DNA from: Epiperipatus broadwayi
Lineage: Eukaryota > Onychophora > Udeonychophora > Euonychophora > Peripatidae
Assembly (NCBI GenBank): GCA_028023455.1
Contig: JAQFVV010000017.1
Span: 2,175,001 to 2,239,000, forward strand
DNA: 64,000 bases
Direction: 5' to 3'
Part shown: piece after piece, positions 1-12,724 of the stretch
Numbering within the stretch: position 1 is the stretch's first letter
Layout of the letters: each line of letters begins with the position of its first letter
Translations under genes and position numbers: made by a program
The notes under the pieces: model-generated
The model's input: only the letters and a program-made list of their open reading frames with translations
Told to the model about the DNA's origin: nothing
Databases searched by the model: none

Positions 1-304
1 ACCATCTGAAAATCTGTTTTACAATCGTGGGCTCAGTAGCTTGGCAATTAATAAACTAAAACTTATTGATTAGCCCATTGATCTTGCAATCATATTCCAC
101 ATGGGGTTAATGAATAATATTTTTGTAGTATAATTTTCACCACTATCACATAAAGTGAGAGTGATGAAGGGGAATTTACACTACAGAAATATTATTAAGG
201 TGAATAATGTCTAGGCTAAATAATGATTAATAAAAAATTTTAATATACTTCCATCAAACGCTGAGAGTGGTAAGTTTGACACTAATCAGTTAAGCTGTAA
301 TATT
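1..304. other. AT-rich DNA with one short dispersed repeat
   Basis: No gene is visible. Positions 175-250 hold a diverged copy of a short repeat (core GAAATATTATT, then TAATGATTAATAAAAA) seen better at 1028-1115 and 23310-23385. Confidence 0.5.
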
Positions 305-678
305 TGGATTACAGGCACTCTTCATATACCTGGAGCCCAATTGTAAATATAGGGGATTTGAACTCGGATTATCAAGCACCTTTCAACTATCCACACTATC
401 TCATATCACTGATAAACATGATACACACATGTCCAAAAGATCAATAATCACCAATATACATATTTCGTGTTGAACCAGCACTCATCAGTTGGTCCAGATT
501 ATCATCTCTCACACACATATATAATCAGTGCTCAGTTTATATTAAGATAGAAAATCTTCATGCTTTAATGGACAGGCTTCAATCCACTGCAACCTCCAAC
601 TTTTCAGCCATCCATATCATTGAAAATCTGATGATAGAATGCCCAAATCCCATGCTGATGCCAATATTGTTGTAGTCT
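305..678 (-). repeat. Hammerhead-bearing repeat, copy 1 (minus)
   Basis: This copy matches the units of the array at 58-60.5 kb. Shared blocks are the stretch reading ACTCTCCACACTATCT-like, the hammerhead at 447-499, TATATTAAGATAG, AATGGACAGGCTTCAAT and ATTGAAAATCTGATGAT. Its minus-strand orientation follows from the ribozyme. Near the element's 3-prime end (365-345 on minus) the sequence resembles a Pol III B box. The unit abuts a plus-strand partial copy at 679-930, so the two form a loose inverted pair. Confidence 0.8.
447..499 (-). ncRNA. Type I hammerhead ribozyme motif (copy 1)
   Basis: On the minus strand the core reads CTGATGA at 488-482, a GTG/CAC-based stem II, then GAAA, the 4-bp palindromic stem III ATAT/GTAT, a cleavable A opposite position 455, and TTGG. 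Stem I pairs CCAA with TTGG and, beyond an internal loop, ATC with GAT. One pair of stem II is disrupted (C opposite A). All core nucleotides needed by hammerheads are present. That it self-cleaves is inferred from the family. Confidence 0.8.
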
Positions 679-960
679 GAGTTCAAATCCCCTATATTTA
701 CATATAAGCTGTAGTAATTGGTTATCTAAATTTACTGAATGATGATAAAGATATGTGTAAACGATTGTAATCTGAGTCAAGTGTGAGTTCAAATCCCCCA
801 TATTTACATGTAAGCTATAGTAATTGGTTATCTAAATTTACTGAATGATGATAAAGATATGTGTAAACGATTGTAATCTGAGTCAACTGATGAGTGTTAG
901 TTCAGCACAAAATATGCATCTTGGGGATTTTTTTTCACGTCTTTGGTCGTATGTTTATAA
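679..960 (+). repeat. Partial hammerhead-family copy with 106-bp tandem duplication
   Basis: Two tandem units start at 679 and 785 with the same GAGTTCAAATCCC (B-box-like) sequence and run for 106 bp with few differences. The second continues into a plus-strand hammerhead relic (877-928). The duplicated segment contains no ribozyme, so it is a local duplication and not a retrozyme multimer. Confidence 0.75.
877..928 (+). ncRNA. Degenerate hammerhead (copy 2, G12 lost)
   Basis: CTGATGA (886-892), a stem II of GTG..CAC type and the TCAA/TTGG stem I are present, but GAAA reads AAAA. G12 is a catalytic core position, so this copy is expected to be inactive. Confidence 0.7.
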
Positions 961-1027
961 TTACACTCTCCACAAGTGTTAAAAGTGGATAGAAACCAGT
1001 TTCTACCTTGTGTAAGATGATGAAATA

Positions 1028-1115
1028 TTACATTACAGAAATATTATTCATTAAATGGATAATCTCTAGTCTAATGAATGACTAATAAAAATTATTAATA
1101 TACTTTCATTAAAAG
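1028..1115 (+). repeat. Short dispersed repeat (about 80 bp)
   Basis: The copy contains GAAATATTATTCATTA, GGATAATCTCTA and TGACTAATAAAAATTA. Near-identical blocks occur at 23310-23385, and diverged ones at 175-250 and, on the minus strand, 53650-53705. No coding capacity; class unknown. Confidence 0.6.
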
Positions 1116-2643
1116 TTGTTTCTTGTGATTTTAACATGTTAAGGTAGTAAGTCTAGTCAATGCATGTTTTAGATTTCTGGGTGTCTTCTTTTTGCATCTA
1201 TTAGTATATAAGCACATTATATAAAGGATCTCCAAATGAAATATTTTCAGGATCTTTATAATATAAGAAATTAATTTAGTTGTGTAATTACATAACAATA
1301 ACAAAACATTATACTTTAATTTGTTAAAGTCGCAACCATCATTCGAGTCTGTGTCATACCACAATATCTTTTCTATGTAAAAAAAATATCAATATTTAAA
1401 TTGATTCACAATCTCAAGCTGAAAACAATTTTGCCTAAAAGTTTCTAATGGCTAGTTAAATATGTATAAGACTTTAACATTACTACTATGCATCTTGAGT
1501 GCTCAATTTTACCACAAGAGGGACCACTACAAATGTTAACACAGGATTAAGACTTTATAAAGACAAGAGTAGCTGTCTTATCTTCACCATAGTTAATAAA
1601 TCTTTAAACTTTAATTACTAAACCAACCTCTTTATGGAATGCATTAAAATACTTTCTAAATATAATCTTTTAAATTGACAAGAACATTGCAACCATCAGC
1701 ATACTACATATCTAAAGTATAAAAACATGTGTTTCTTGTTTTGTCTTTAAATAAGTTTAAATAAAATCTCTTCCATCAAAATATGTCTCATCTAAAATCA
1801 TCTACAAATACTTCCAAATCACTATCATGAAAATAAAAAACACAATTAGAACTATTATTCAAGTTTGTTATCATCAATTTTCCTTCAAATGCCTCTCATT
1901 TTCCACCAGTAGTAATAATACTTTCTTTCATTACATCATATGATAGCTTTTATAACATAAGTGAACTTCTGTGGATAACAAATAATTCTAAATATTGCAA
2001 CCAAATTTTTTGAACAGAGTGATTTTCTTGGAAACACAACAATGTACGTAGTGATATTTGACTCTCTAAAACCATATTGATTCTTTTGAAATTATCTATG
2101 ATTAAAAATAACCTATTAATAAAATCCCTAAAAATTTTGCCATAGTTGGATATCATGATTCATGATAATTATTGCAGTCTTTTTTATTCCCTTTATTTTC
2201 ATAAATTAAAAGAATAGAAAAATTCTTAAGATCAGGTTGTGTCACTTTATGAGTTTATATATTTCTAAAAAATTCCAGTACTTTTAAAGATACCAACATC
2301 ATATTTTCAAATTTTTCCAGGTAACTAATCAAGATTTTATTCCTAAGATTACACAGAATTGTTGCAACTCTATTAATTCTACATCTTTGTCCAAATATAA
2401 ATAATGGATAGCATGAATATATCATTGAGATTTGTGATTCAAATTTTTGTATCATAATTCAAAAGATGACCAAAATGCTTCTTTCACCTATTTGAATTAT
2501 CATTACTGTTGTTGACCAAGTACTATTTATGGACTTAAGATAATTAAGATATTTAATGTAATTGAGTTACTACTACATCAAATGTTTCCAAAAACGATCT
2601 AAAATATCACAATCAGTAAATGACTATAAATAGTCAAAATATA
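1116..2643. other. AT-rich DNA, no gene recognised
   Basis: Several short minus-strand frames (about 60-77 codons) lie here, but none shows a domain, splice context or similarity I can name. Positions 1500-1610 are a diverged copy of the foldback arm seen at 38875-38950 (shared AGAGGGACC and TTTATAAAGA-AAGAGT blocks). Confidence 0.5.
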
Positions 2644-2745
2644 GATCACATGACCCTATTCTCTTAAGCTTATAAGTTATAAATAATAAGAGTCTTAGAT
2701 CACATGACCCTATTCTCTTAAGCTTGTAAGTTATAAACAATGAGG
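2644..2745. repeat. 54-bp tandem duplication
   Basis: GATCACATGACCCTATTCTC begins at 2644 and again at 2698, followed in both by TTAAGCTT-TAAGTTATAAA. A single inverted copy lies 23 kb away at 25622-25670, so the segment is dispersed as well as tandem. Confidence 0.8.
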
Positions 2746-5700
2746 ATTGTCAATTCCTCAACAAGCTTTGTGTTAAATGCTTAGTTAGAGAAAGCATTTA
2801 AAATATCTCTGTCAGGACCCCTCCCCCAAACCTCTGACCATTGTTTCGTGCTACGGCACTCCTCAGAGAGGTGCTAGGATAGGTTAAGACACTAGATCTA
2901 AAAATACCATTAATTTTCAAGGCTTCTTATCAGTTGTTGAACTTTTGCCTTTAGTGTTTATATCGTTTATAAAGTTCAAAATGTAATTTATACCCAGTAA
3001 AAATAACCACGTTTTCTTTTAATAAGGTTGATCATTAATAATATATTGTTAGAAAATAAGTCGGAATTTCTTTTTATAATGAAATCAAGAACTTTTAATA
3101 AGACACTTCCATGCTGTAGAAATATGATAATTTTTAAAATTCAAATTGTTAAATTTAACGTTTAAAAGCTATTAGTAATGGTCATTTTTAAATAATAAAC
3201 ATCAAACTTTCTATCAATAAGTTTGAAGTAGAACCTAATTTTTAATGCAATTATCACTGTAATTTTGAAACAATGATCTGACAAACAATGAAAACTTTTT
3301 TTTTTTTTTATTAAGGTAAATTTTATTCAGGAGTAAGACATAAAAGACTTGATACTAGTACATGTTGATAAGTTGGAGAACAGGTTTTGTAGCTATGTTA
3401 CATCATTGCTTAAAATATAAAAAAAAGGGTTCAGCTGCCTTGAGATCTTTTGAGTAATGAAATATCCCAGAAGGCATTAGTGTCTTGAGAAATAGAGTTT
3501 TTAGATAATTCACATCATGCTGGTATTTCTTTAAAGACTTGTTAGACATTAATGAGTTTGAAGGCAGATTTTTCCACTGTACCACATTATCATTTGAATT
3601 ACATTAAATTTCAGTCATCATGTGAAAACTTGAACTTTGATATATACTGATGAATGCAGATATCTTGAGAACTGTTTTTGTGGGAAATTCACATCGTCAA
3701 TTGAGGTGCAATAATATTTTAAATGCTGGGCAACATTTCCTGATAATTAAAGTACATTTGTATAATTCGCTACATATGTTAATAGTTCATTATAATTTGT
3801 TACCAGTAAATTGTCCATAAATTTCTGATTCTGGAAATTAAGTTTGCCCTTTGGTTATACTCGCCCCGAACCTCCCAAACTCAGAAAGTTTGGACAGAGA
3901 ATTATGGTTTAGGCTATACTCTCATGACAGCATTCTCATTACCACTTAATGTTATCTGCTCCCAGGTATCTGAGAAAAGATTTTCTGGTACCAGAAGGTG
4001 ATCTCTATTTTTTAAGTTCACTAAAGTGAAAACCTTTACCTCATTTATAGTTAAAACTTAAGAAGTGATAAAAAAGGCCCAGTGATCATTTTATGAACCA
4101 CTTTTCACTGGCACTAGCTTTCATTGATATAACTACAAATTCAATAAGTAGCAAATATCAGTTTTTTTCAAATCATAATACACCTTCTCGAAAAAATTAC
4201 AGCCATTTTCTTGCTGAATTAAAAATCTTTCTTTAAAAAAATGAGCTTTATTAAGAGCAACCATGTCAATCTTAAATCTTAATGAGTCAGGCATTAATTT
4301 ACTCCATATCTCAAAGAAGCCATATCAAAGAAAATTTCCACATTACTTGTACTTATTCTCAGAAAAGAAATATATACTTTGTCATTGTTGCTATGACTAC
4401 CTAATGAATTTTACTGTTAGTATTTTGAAACCATTTCTGCTCTTATTAAGTGCAATTCATTAGGTAAGATGAACTAACTAGTCTGTGTAAGAATACCACC
4501 TTTGCTAATTTTGTTTTACTTTTATAGTAATTGGAAAAATTCCTAGATAAGGTTTCCAAACATATAATTACTTGATGTGTAAAACAATCCGAATGGAATT
4601 CAATGTGATTTAGGAACTATTAATTATACAGTTTTATTCAATATCATAATCAAAAACATCTCGTTTTTTAAATCTCTTCTCATTATTATTTTCTTACCAC
4701 TGAGTGCTTTTGAAAAAAAAAAACAAGGGAAAAGAAAAGATTAGAGTCAGAATTTCTGTACATGAATTTATAGGGTGGAAATGTCATTGCACACACACAA
4801 TATCTATGTCACAATTAGTATAAGAAGATGACATGGAATGAGCAGTGCATGAAAACTCAATTCTAAACAAAGTAACTGAAAATAGTAAGTGAAAGTAAAT
4901 AGAAAAAGAATAAGAGAACTGGCACAAAAAAAAAACAACAACAGAAAATTCTGTTTGTAACAGAAACAGTAGCAGCTTCTGATTAATCAACATCTTATTC
5001 TGTAATGCAGCAAAAGATTCTTATAATCAGTCACTTCTTATAAGTTTTTCACAATTGATGCTCACAATTGACTATTGTTTCACTTTATACTCTTTGTAGA
5101 TTCGATTGGAAGCCTCAGTTTAGCATTTACATATATACATAAATTTTAAATTATAATAACCATAGATAATAACAATATATATTCATTAAACTGGAGTAAT
5201 TTTGAATACAAATGAGGTCACAAAAATTCATATCAATATTAGCAGAATATTGATATACCCAATTCTTAGAAAATCACATGACATGTGCTTTTTTGTGTGT
5301 ACCTACACGACTTCACTTGATAATGATTATTATGTAATTGAAAGTAGTTCTGTTTAATCATTATATAGTACTATTTATATCATTATTTAATAGTTGTAAG
5401 GATAACTTGCTATTTTAACTCTATATATAATCCATATTTTCTCTGTTGTCTGATTGGTGAATATATGTTTTTCCATAAAGCTGTCATGTGATAAGAATAT
5501 ATGTCTGTTTGTGAGGCTATCACATGTCAAACCAATTTTAAAAAAAACTATTATGTTTGTCCATAAATTCACAATAGAAAAATTGAAAAAAAATCCCCAA
5601 AACTTTAAATTTGTGTTTATAAATAAATAACTATGCTTAACAAAACCGTAATTTATATTACGAGCAGTTTATGTGAAATATGTCCACAATTAATAACTGT

Positions 5701-6112
5701 CTTTTTTTTTATGAAGTACTCATTCATAATGCTGTCAAATTCAAATATCAAATACAGCAGATATATTTTTAAAAAATTTAATTTTAATTTAGCTTTATTA
5801 ATAATACCTTGCCGGCTACATTTCTGAAGACCGGGTTGTTTCAAACATTTTTTTTTAAATTTTTCAATTGTCAATTTCTCATATTTATTTATCTGTCAAA
5901 TTCACAGAGTAATAAACAGGTTACAAAACAATTACTAAAATTAAACGTTATATATATAGTGATATTTATATAGACTTTGAAGAATTGTAAGTGTAAATTT
6001 GTTCAAGCAATCAATTAAAAAAAACTATTAACAAAAACAATGGCCTTTCAAGCCGGCTTCATTTTTCACATTAATTTATATAATATTAAAATCTTTTTTT
6101 TAATTTACATTA
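2746..6112. other. AT-rich DNA, no gene recognised
   Basis: Positions 2815-2890 and 3855-3900 are locally richer in G+C but are not open over a useful length. All ORFs here are short and compositionally driven. CCGGCTACATTTCTGAAGAC-type sequence at 5812-5842 faces GCCGGCTTCATTTT at 6051-6064, which hints at another decayed foldback. Confidence 0.45.
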
Positions 6113-6340
6113 TAAGCTGAGCATTGATTGTATATATGTGTGGAAATGATAATCTGGATCAACTGACGAGTGCTGGTTTAGCATGAAATACATATATTGG
6201 TGATTATCTTTTTGACATGTGTGTGATCAAGTGTGTCAGCACTACGAGATAGCGTGGATAGTTGAGGGTCGTGTGAAAGTCTGAATTCAAACCCTCTATA
6301 TATTACATATTGGAGTGCAGGTATGAAAATGCCTGTACTT
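6113..6340 (+). repeat. Hammerhead-bearing repeat, copy 3 (plus)
   Basis: Order: a block like GCATTGATTGTATATATG, the hammerhead (6152-6204), GTGTGTGATCA-type sequence, TGTCAGCACTACGAGATAG, then GAATTCAAACCC (6283-6294), which resembles a Pol III B box. It ends near GTGCAGGTATGAAAATGCCTG, a segment shared with the 30-kb copy. This is one of the better preserved dispersed copies. Confidence 0.8.
6152..6204 (+). ncRNA. Type I hammerhead ribozyme motif (copy 3)
   Basis: CTGACGA (6163-6169) fits CUGANGA with N7=C. Stem II is GTGCT/AGCAT with a closing G-U. GAAA is at 6185-6188, stem III is ATAC/ATAT (3 of 4 pairs), and cleavage is expected after A6196. Stem I is TCAA/TTGG plus ATC/GAT across an internal loop. 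All invariant core bases are intact. Confidence 0.85.
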
Positions 6341-6539
6341 TAAAAAAAATTGTTAAAGCAATCAATTAAAAAAAAACACAGCTTAATTAGGTGAGTTTAT
6401 CAGATATATATTCATATTTATGTTAATAAATGGTTAGTTTCTTGAAAAATCATGTGACATTAAAGCAATAAAAGCATCGCATTGAGTGTCGATCCAGGAA
6501 CTTTCAATTCTACTACTGCATTTTTATATATACAAGATG

Positions 6540-7225
6540 TATTCTAATAAACATCACATGACCACCACTTCTTATGCTTGTGTATAACTGTTTTAAAACA
6601 GGCAAAACTCACTATATGTATTGCCACACACAGCAAGCCAGAATAATCAGATGCCAGAAGGCTTGTGCATAAAATCCCTATCTAGTGCCTACTCATCCAA
6701 TATCCCCAGACTAGTTTCTGGCTTGTGGCCTTCATCAGTGAGGAGCCTTGGATCTGAGAGCACTGCACCTAGATCTTAGGATCTAATACAACTCTCCAGC
6801 AGTCACGTTTTATCTCCACTTAACTACATGAGTCTTAAATTGAAAACACCTTAACGTTTTTAATCCAAGCTCATCAGCTTATATAGTCATATGGATCTGA
6901 ACTCAGTTCAGTACCCATACATTTTGTTGTCTTTGGTTCTTTAATAACAATAGTCACCACTATCCTATTAGGCAGGATTGGTTTTAAGCCAATAAACATC
7001 ACAGATGTCTGCTGGAGGGTTGCATTAGATCCTAAGATCTAGGTGCAGTGCTCTCAGATCCAAAGCTCCTCACTGACGAAGGCCACAAGCCAAAAAATAG
7101 TCTGGAGATATTGGATGAGTAGGCACTAGATGGGGATTTTATGCACAAGCCTTCTGGCATCTATTGATTACTCTAGCTTGCTGTGTGTGGCAATACATAT
7201 GGTGAGTTTTACCTGTTTTAAGATG
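6540..7225. mobile_element. Foldback element FB1, copy A
   Basis: The two ends are long inverted repeats. The left starts AACAGGCAAAACTCACTATA and the right is its complement, ending near 7222. Each arm runs about 300 bp through GTGCATAAAATCCCTATCTA and GAGAGCACTGCACCTAGATC; the centre is near 6960. The outer left flank has ACATCACATGACCACC, also met next to other copies. There is no ORF and no recognised transposase, so it is non-autonomous. Class is unknown: a foldback or MITE-like DNA element, or an inverted duplication of a SINE-like unit. Confidence 0.8.
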
Positions 7226-8400
7226 TATTCTAATGAAAGGGCACCCATTCTCTTTACAAGCTACCTGCGACATCATTCTGAATTGACAAGTGTTACATAA
7301 CAACATAGTTAGCTATTCAGCACAAAATTTTAAGAGAATAGTTGTCTGGATCTTGGGTTACAACTTGAAATAAGATGTATTTCGTGCCCAATGATAGGGC
7401 AATGTGTTATCATTAAACATTATAATAAATTGGGGAAAACCATGTTATATATATGAAATTATTCTAACTGTATAAAACAATGAAGCCATAAGTTGCAGAA
7501 CATTTTTGCAAGTGATTTGCAAGATTTCGTGATGGCAAACAGAGCATCGAAGATGATCTACAAAAGTCATTTTGCATTATAATTCGTGATTTAGATATGC
7601 TAGCACATTAGTTAAAATGTCATTACGTAACACATACTTTGATTCATAGATGGCTCTGCAGATAGCCTGAAGAGTGAACTAATCATTTTTTCTCTGTGAC
7701 TCAGTATATATACGCACACATTTAAAGTGATACGCATTTTCTATACATAGTATTAATCGAATCTAAATTTTCACTTATTAATTCTTAAATTTTTAGGTAT
7801 TTAAATTAAAGGACTTTGTGATCCCACCCCCCAATCCCTAACACCCGTTTGGAATCTTATATCAAGATTACAGTTGATAAATGAAGATAATCTTTATTTC
7901 GTGCTGTTTTAATACGATGTTTTTCTAAAAGCCATTTTTCTTTTAACATCTGAAGATCAGAAGAAATTGCAACTCTATTATGCATTCGATTGTTATGGAA
8001 ATAAAGTAGATCATCAAATAAATAGCATCTCATTTTGGAATAAGTCATTAATTATTTTCTTATCAGAAGACAATCCCAGGCAGGCCTATAAAGTTTCAAA
8101 GGTCATCTTTTTCTTATCAAATCTCATTATTGATCTCAGAAGCAGCAGAACTAAAAATAATCATTCATAACTCTGCTGATCAGAATCTGACTGAGGATGA
8201 AGAAAAATAAATAACTGTTAGTAATATATATAAATGAACAAAAATAATCAGTTTTAATTTATAATTTGAATTAGCGCCTCTCCTAAATTTATCATAGATT
8301 AATGTTATAGCTTTGCTTTTATTTCTTCTATCCATCCAGACCACGTCAGAAATAAGAAGAGATCGGAGTGGGGAATATATATAAAAGAACAAACAGGTAT
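7226..8400. other. AT-rich DNA, no gene recognised
   Basis: Positions 7318-7385 resemble the arms of the loose inverted repeat at 9830-10150 (CTGGATC then TTACAACTTGAAAT). The short overlapping ORFs on both strands around 7860-8390 show no domain. Confidence 0.4.
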
Positions 8401-8404
8401 AACT

Positions 8405-8675
8405 GATATCATAAAAAGAATTAAGAGACTGAAGTGGATATGTGGGACAAATTGCTAGAAATGAGAATAATTAATGAACAGCTGAAGTTTTAAATTGATC
8501 CCAAAAAATTATAAAAGACCTAGAAGGAGATCGTATGTGAGATGGAGGTAATAAGGAAGTTTATTGGTATGGTATTGAGAAGATTGACTACGACTCAGAA
8601 AAGCTGGATTAAATTTGAAGAGACTTCAACCTACAATAGACTAATAATTAGTGAGAATGATGATGATGATTCCAG
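8405..8675 (+). mobile_element. LINE 3-prime end with (GAT)n tail
   Basis: Broken reading frames give RLKW, then NYKRPRRRSYVRWR, the pattern found at the C-terminus of RTE/CR1-like non-LTR retrotransposon ORF2 proteins. It ends GAGACTTCAACCTACA and (GATGAT)n at 8657-8671. Better copies of the same 3-prime end lie at 38355-38548 (plus) and 16045-16250 (minus). Heavily decayed. Confidence 0.7.
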
Positions 8676-11600
8676 TTTGAACAATATGATTGCTTTTTAA
8701 AATTTAATGTAATAGTGCTTCTTCTGCGTTTATTAATCTCACAATTTTTAAATGCTTTGCCTATTGATCTTTTCATTTGCACTTATATATATATCGATCT
8801 GAATAAAAGAAATCTCTTGCAACATAATAATTAATGCATCTGCCATAAATGTCTGCAATAGTATTAAGTAGTGCATCATTTTTAGGTAGGTCAGTTTATG
8901 GGTGTTTTGAATAGAGGATAAAAATGCTTAATAGTAAAAAAATTATCAGATAACTTTACCGTCTTACAATCAAAATGTTCATTCTATTTCTCTACTCCAT
9001 AACAAGCTATTATTAAGACTGAACAATCAACAAACAGCAATTGATATCATCAATTAAATCTGATTATTAACTCAAACATTGAATAGCATTGTATTTGTAC
9101 AACTTCCAACAACCACCCACACTTTTTTTATATTATCCAATCTAATAACCTAAGATTCACACACACTAGCTGCTGAACTCAAACCAATTCGCTTAAATAT
9201 CTACATAGGTCTGACATTAGGCTAGAAAACATATATTTAGTGACCTCAGATATATTCAAATCTTTGACCCTTTAACAAGATTACTATATAATATACAAAA
9301 CATCACATATGTTCAATGTAAACTGAAACACTTTATTATGTTTCATCTTTGTTTAAAAGATAAAAGTGCTTCCAGTTAGTATCCACCAACTATCACTAAT
9401 AAGTAGTTGTTGGTCTGGTTTTATAAAATGCTACAAATCTCAAGCTATGAATTCAAACAAGAAACTAGAAATTTAAAAAAGTTGCTATCTTATCAGCCAT
9501 TTCAATGCAATAAAGGACAATAGTCAAAAATTAGAATTTGGTTTATGCTACAAGTCTAGTAGCCATATTCTTACTAATCTAGAAAATGAATGTAAACTGG
9601 AAGAATTTTGTGATGCTTTGTTTGTTTTATATCATCTTTGTCAAGGGTCAAAAGTATTTACAATTAGCCTACAATATGCATGCAATTGAATTCATATATA
9701 AAATTACCAACTTAATATCAGATCTATCCAACGTGTCAGTAAAATGGAGATGAATTTTCTCTCCAATCTGCCTATAGAACTATAGCTAAAGCAATGTTTG
9801 TGTTACACAGTGACATAATTTAGCTAATATTCACAAACACTTAAGGTGGTAGCTCATCTGGATCACATGTTATAACATGAAATGTGAATGTGGTTGAGAT
9901 CATCTTCAATTCACTTCCTGCCATCACAAAATCTTGAAAAAATTAGAAAATGATTTTACAGCTTGTGAATTTATTACGATATACAGTTTGAATTATTTTG
10001 AATGTTTCAGTAGTAATTTTTCCCAATTAAAATCAAAATTTAACAGCAATGTTCTTTTCCAATCATGGGTTAAGGTAAAAGTGCAGTGTCATATTTTATG
10101 TCATAACATGTAACCCAGATACACTAACATCTTAAACTTTTTGTGATGGATGTGTTCTGATTCAGAGATGGGGTGGTGGCTTGGAGAGTTGACCAATCAC
10201 TTGATATCTGTTTAGGATTAATAATCTTGGGTCATTAGCTTAAGATTGTATAAAAGAAGTTAAATAAGTTGTGGATATTTGCAAGTCCAAAATTCCTCAA
10301 TGATGAAAGCCATTTGAAGAAACTACATGAGAATTTTCATCACAAATATAACCAGAATTGATTGATTATTTGATCTTGTAATAGATGACTCCATAATAGA
10401 ATGGGTTGCTGTTTTTAATATACATTATAAATAAATGTAGGCTGTCAAATTAATGTCTGCATAATAATCGTAAAACCAAATACATCTGTGATATAATGCA
10501 GTTTCTACTGAAGTAAGCATTAAGTCCATGATTTACTTTTAATCTGCATAGGCATTATAAGCCAATGCTCTGTAAATTTACATGTAAAGTTGAAATGGAA
10601 AGAAAAAAATTTCAAAAGCCAAAATCTTTCCATAAAAGCTTAGGATTTTTTCAGATGACTCATTGTTAACCAAGCTAACTATCCTGCTGGTTGGTAAATG
10701 GATGTTTGACCATGTTTAATTGAATAGTAATTGTATGTCTTACAATATTATAGTCAGTCAGATGAACAATGATACACTGACAGTAAAAAGTGATGAGAAA
10801 ATATCACAAGCTTATTATCACTGAATAATGGTTTTTAAAAAATTCTACCTTTAATTTACATACAGTGCTAGGTAAATGCTTTGAGCTGTTAGCCTTTGGT
10901 AAAGATAGCTTACTAAAAAAGAAAATAATATTATAACATTTACTTAAGAGGAAAAAGAGTCTATCAAGCTATAACACCTATCATTTTGATGTTTAAAAAT
11001 CATTTGGCAAAAAAGAATTGACTCCATAATAGATAATAAAGGAATGCACACAGATAAACAGGTAAATAGATCAATGAATGTACAGGTAGGAAGATAGATT
11101 AATAGATAAATGAATAGACGGATGACCTTAATGGATGGTTTGAAAAAGATTGCCAAAATCTATTTTTGGATAATGATGTTGAAAAACGTACACTTAAGAA
11201 AATTATAATTTTTTGTTTTTAATGTTTTTTAAAAGTTTTTTTACCAAATATATTTTTTTCAAAAATCGCGGCTTACTAATTCTAAATTATTTTATTAATC
11301 CACTTTTAATTACAAGGTTCCTAACAACTTAAATAATACACCTATATTATCATACAAATTTTTTCAAGTTGAAAATTATTAGTTTATTATCAATTTTCTA
11401 AAAATCTTTTATTAAATACCTGTATTATTCAAAAACATAGAGATTAGACAGAATATATCAAAAATTATATTTCTTGTAATTTTTTTTTTAAAATCAAAGA
11501 TGGCGTCTTAAGATTTAAAGAGTCTTGTTTTGCAATAGCTTATTTGACAACACATAACTTAATTATGAAATAGCTACTTTAAAAAATACGTGTTTGTTTG

Positions 11601-12120
11601 AAAATTCTTTAACTATCTAAAAAAAATTTCAAGAAATATGTGAAATTGAAATCCTAGGTCTCTTTTTGAACTAATAGCTCAGGAATAAAATCAATTTTAA
11701 ATACTGAACTGTAGGGCAACAAAGGACAATGAAAAAGTTACTTCTTTGGAAAGTAGATTTTGGTTTTCTTGTTTACCTCTTAGACAAGAATAGTTGGATA
11801 ACTATTTACTGACCAATAATAAAATGGCTAGGTAGGTTGGTTATCTGAAAGAAAACTTTTAAATCTGTCTGTAACCTGAAAAAAAAAATATCAAAATTTC
11901 ACACTAATTAAAGTGTAAATACAACTTTCATTATAATATGAACCAATCAAATGATCATTAAAAGAAAAAAAGTAGAATTCCAATAATATATTTTCATCAT
12001 TAGGTGGAGCCACAGCATTCTGAAATTAATTTAGAAAAGTAAAAACAAAAGGAAAACAAGAAAGAGAAATAAAAAAACACCTATATGAATGATTGAAACT
12101 ACATAAACATGATTTGATCT
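8676..12120. other. AT-rich DNA with a weak inverted repeat
   Basis: Positions 9835-9905 and 10080-10150 are diverged inverted arms (CATCTGGATCACATGTTATA against ACATGTAACCCAGATACAC). Imperfect internal repetition is seen between 9310-9400 and 9590-9680. The rest shows nothing recognisable; the ORF at 10944-11156 looks like translated simple GATA-type repeats. Confidence 0.45.
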
Positions 12121-12124
12121 CTTA

Positions 12125-12600
12125 TGATATTTATTTATAATGGTCCATAGCATAAAACCCACTTTCATTTTATTTTGTCAATTCAGTGATGTCATGTATA
12201 GTTGTGAAACATGGACTATGAGTAATAAAATTAGCAATAGATTGGAAGCCTTTGAGATATGGACATGGAGAAAAGTAGAAAAAATCAATTGGATGGATAA
12301 AATAACAAATGAAGAAGTTTTGAAAAGAGTAAATGGAAAAAGAATATTCATTGAGGAAATTAAAAAAGAACTGGATTGACATATATTAAGAAGAAAGAGT
12401 AGTTTAATGAAGATGTTTTGGAGGTAGTGGTGAGTAGAAGCAAAAAGAAAGTATGTAAAAGATTGACATTGTTGGATGATATAAGAGATGGAAGAGTTAT
12501 ATGAAATTGAAGAGCTGGCAATAAAGAGAATGGAGTGGGAAAATAGATGAATTGATGATATAACTACTCTCTGGACCTGTCCATGGGACAGAATATTATT
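12125..12600 (+). pseudogene. LINE reverse-transcriptase C-terminal fragment
   Basis: The frame at 12140-12379 carries YSCETWTMS, RLEAFEIWTWRK and WMDKITNEEVLKRV. This is the region downstream of the reverse-transcriptase domain in RTE/CR1/Jockey-type non-LTR retrotransposons, where the usual pattern is CETWTL, RLEAFEMWCYRR, W.DR.TNEEVL. The later LRRK, EAKRK and LLDDIRDG matches fall in shifted frames up to about 12570, so the copy is frameshifted. No catalytic RT motif lies upstream, meaning the copy is 5-prime truncated as is typical for LINE insertions. It would have supplied reverse transcription when intact. It is dead now. Confidence 0.85.
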
Positions 12601-12724
12601 GATGACCTCATTTTAATCACAGAATCTGGTAGTCTAAAATGGAAAAAATTCAAATTAATCTATTTTTAATTGTCTTTCAAAACTATGTTCTGTTATTTTA
12701 GAATTTTTAAAGATTTAAATTTAT

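Noticed and set aside
617-640. Extra CTGATGAT motifs in each unit (for example 629, 13057, 58285)
   Set aside because: They belong to AAATCTGATGATGGAATGC in the unit body. No stem II or GAAA follows, so they are not second hammerheads.
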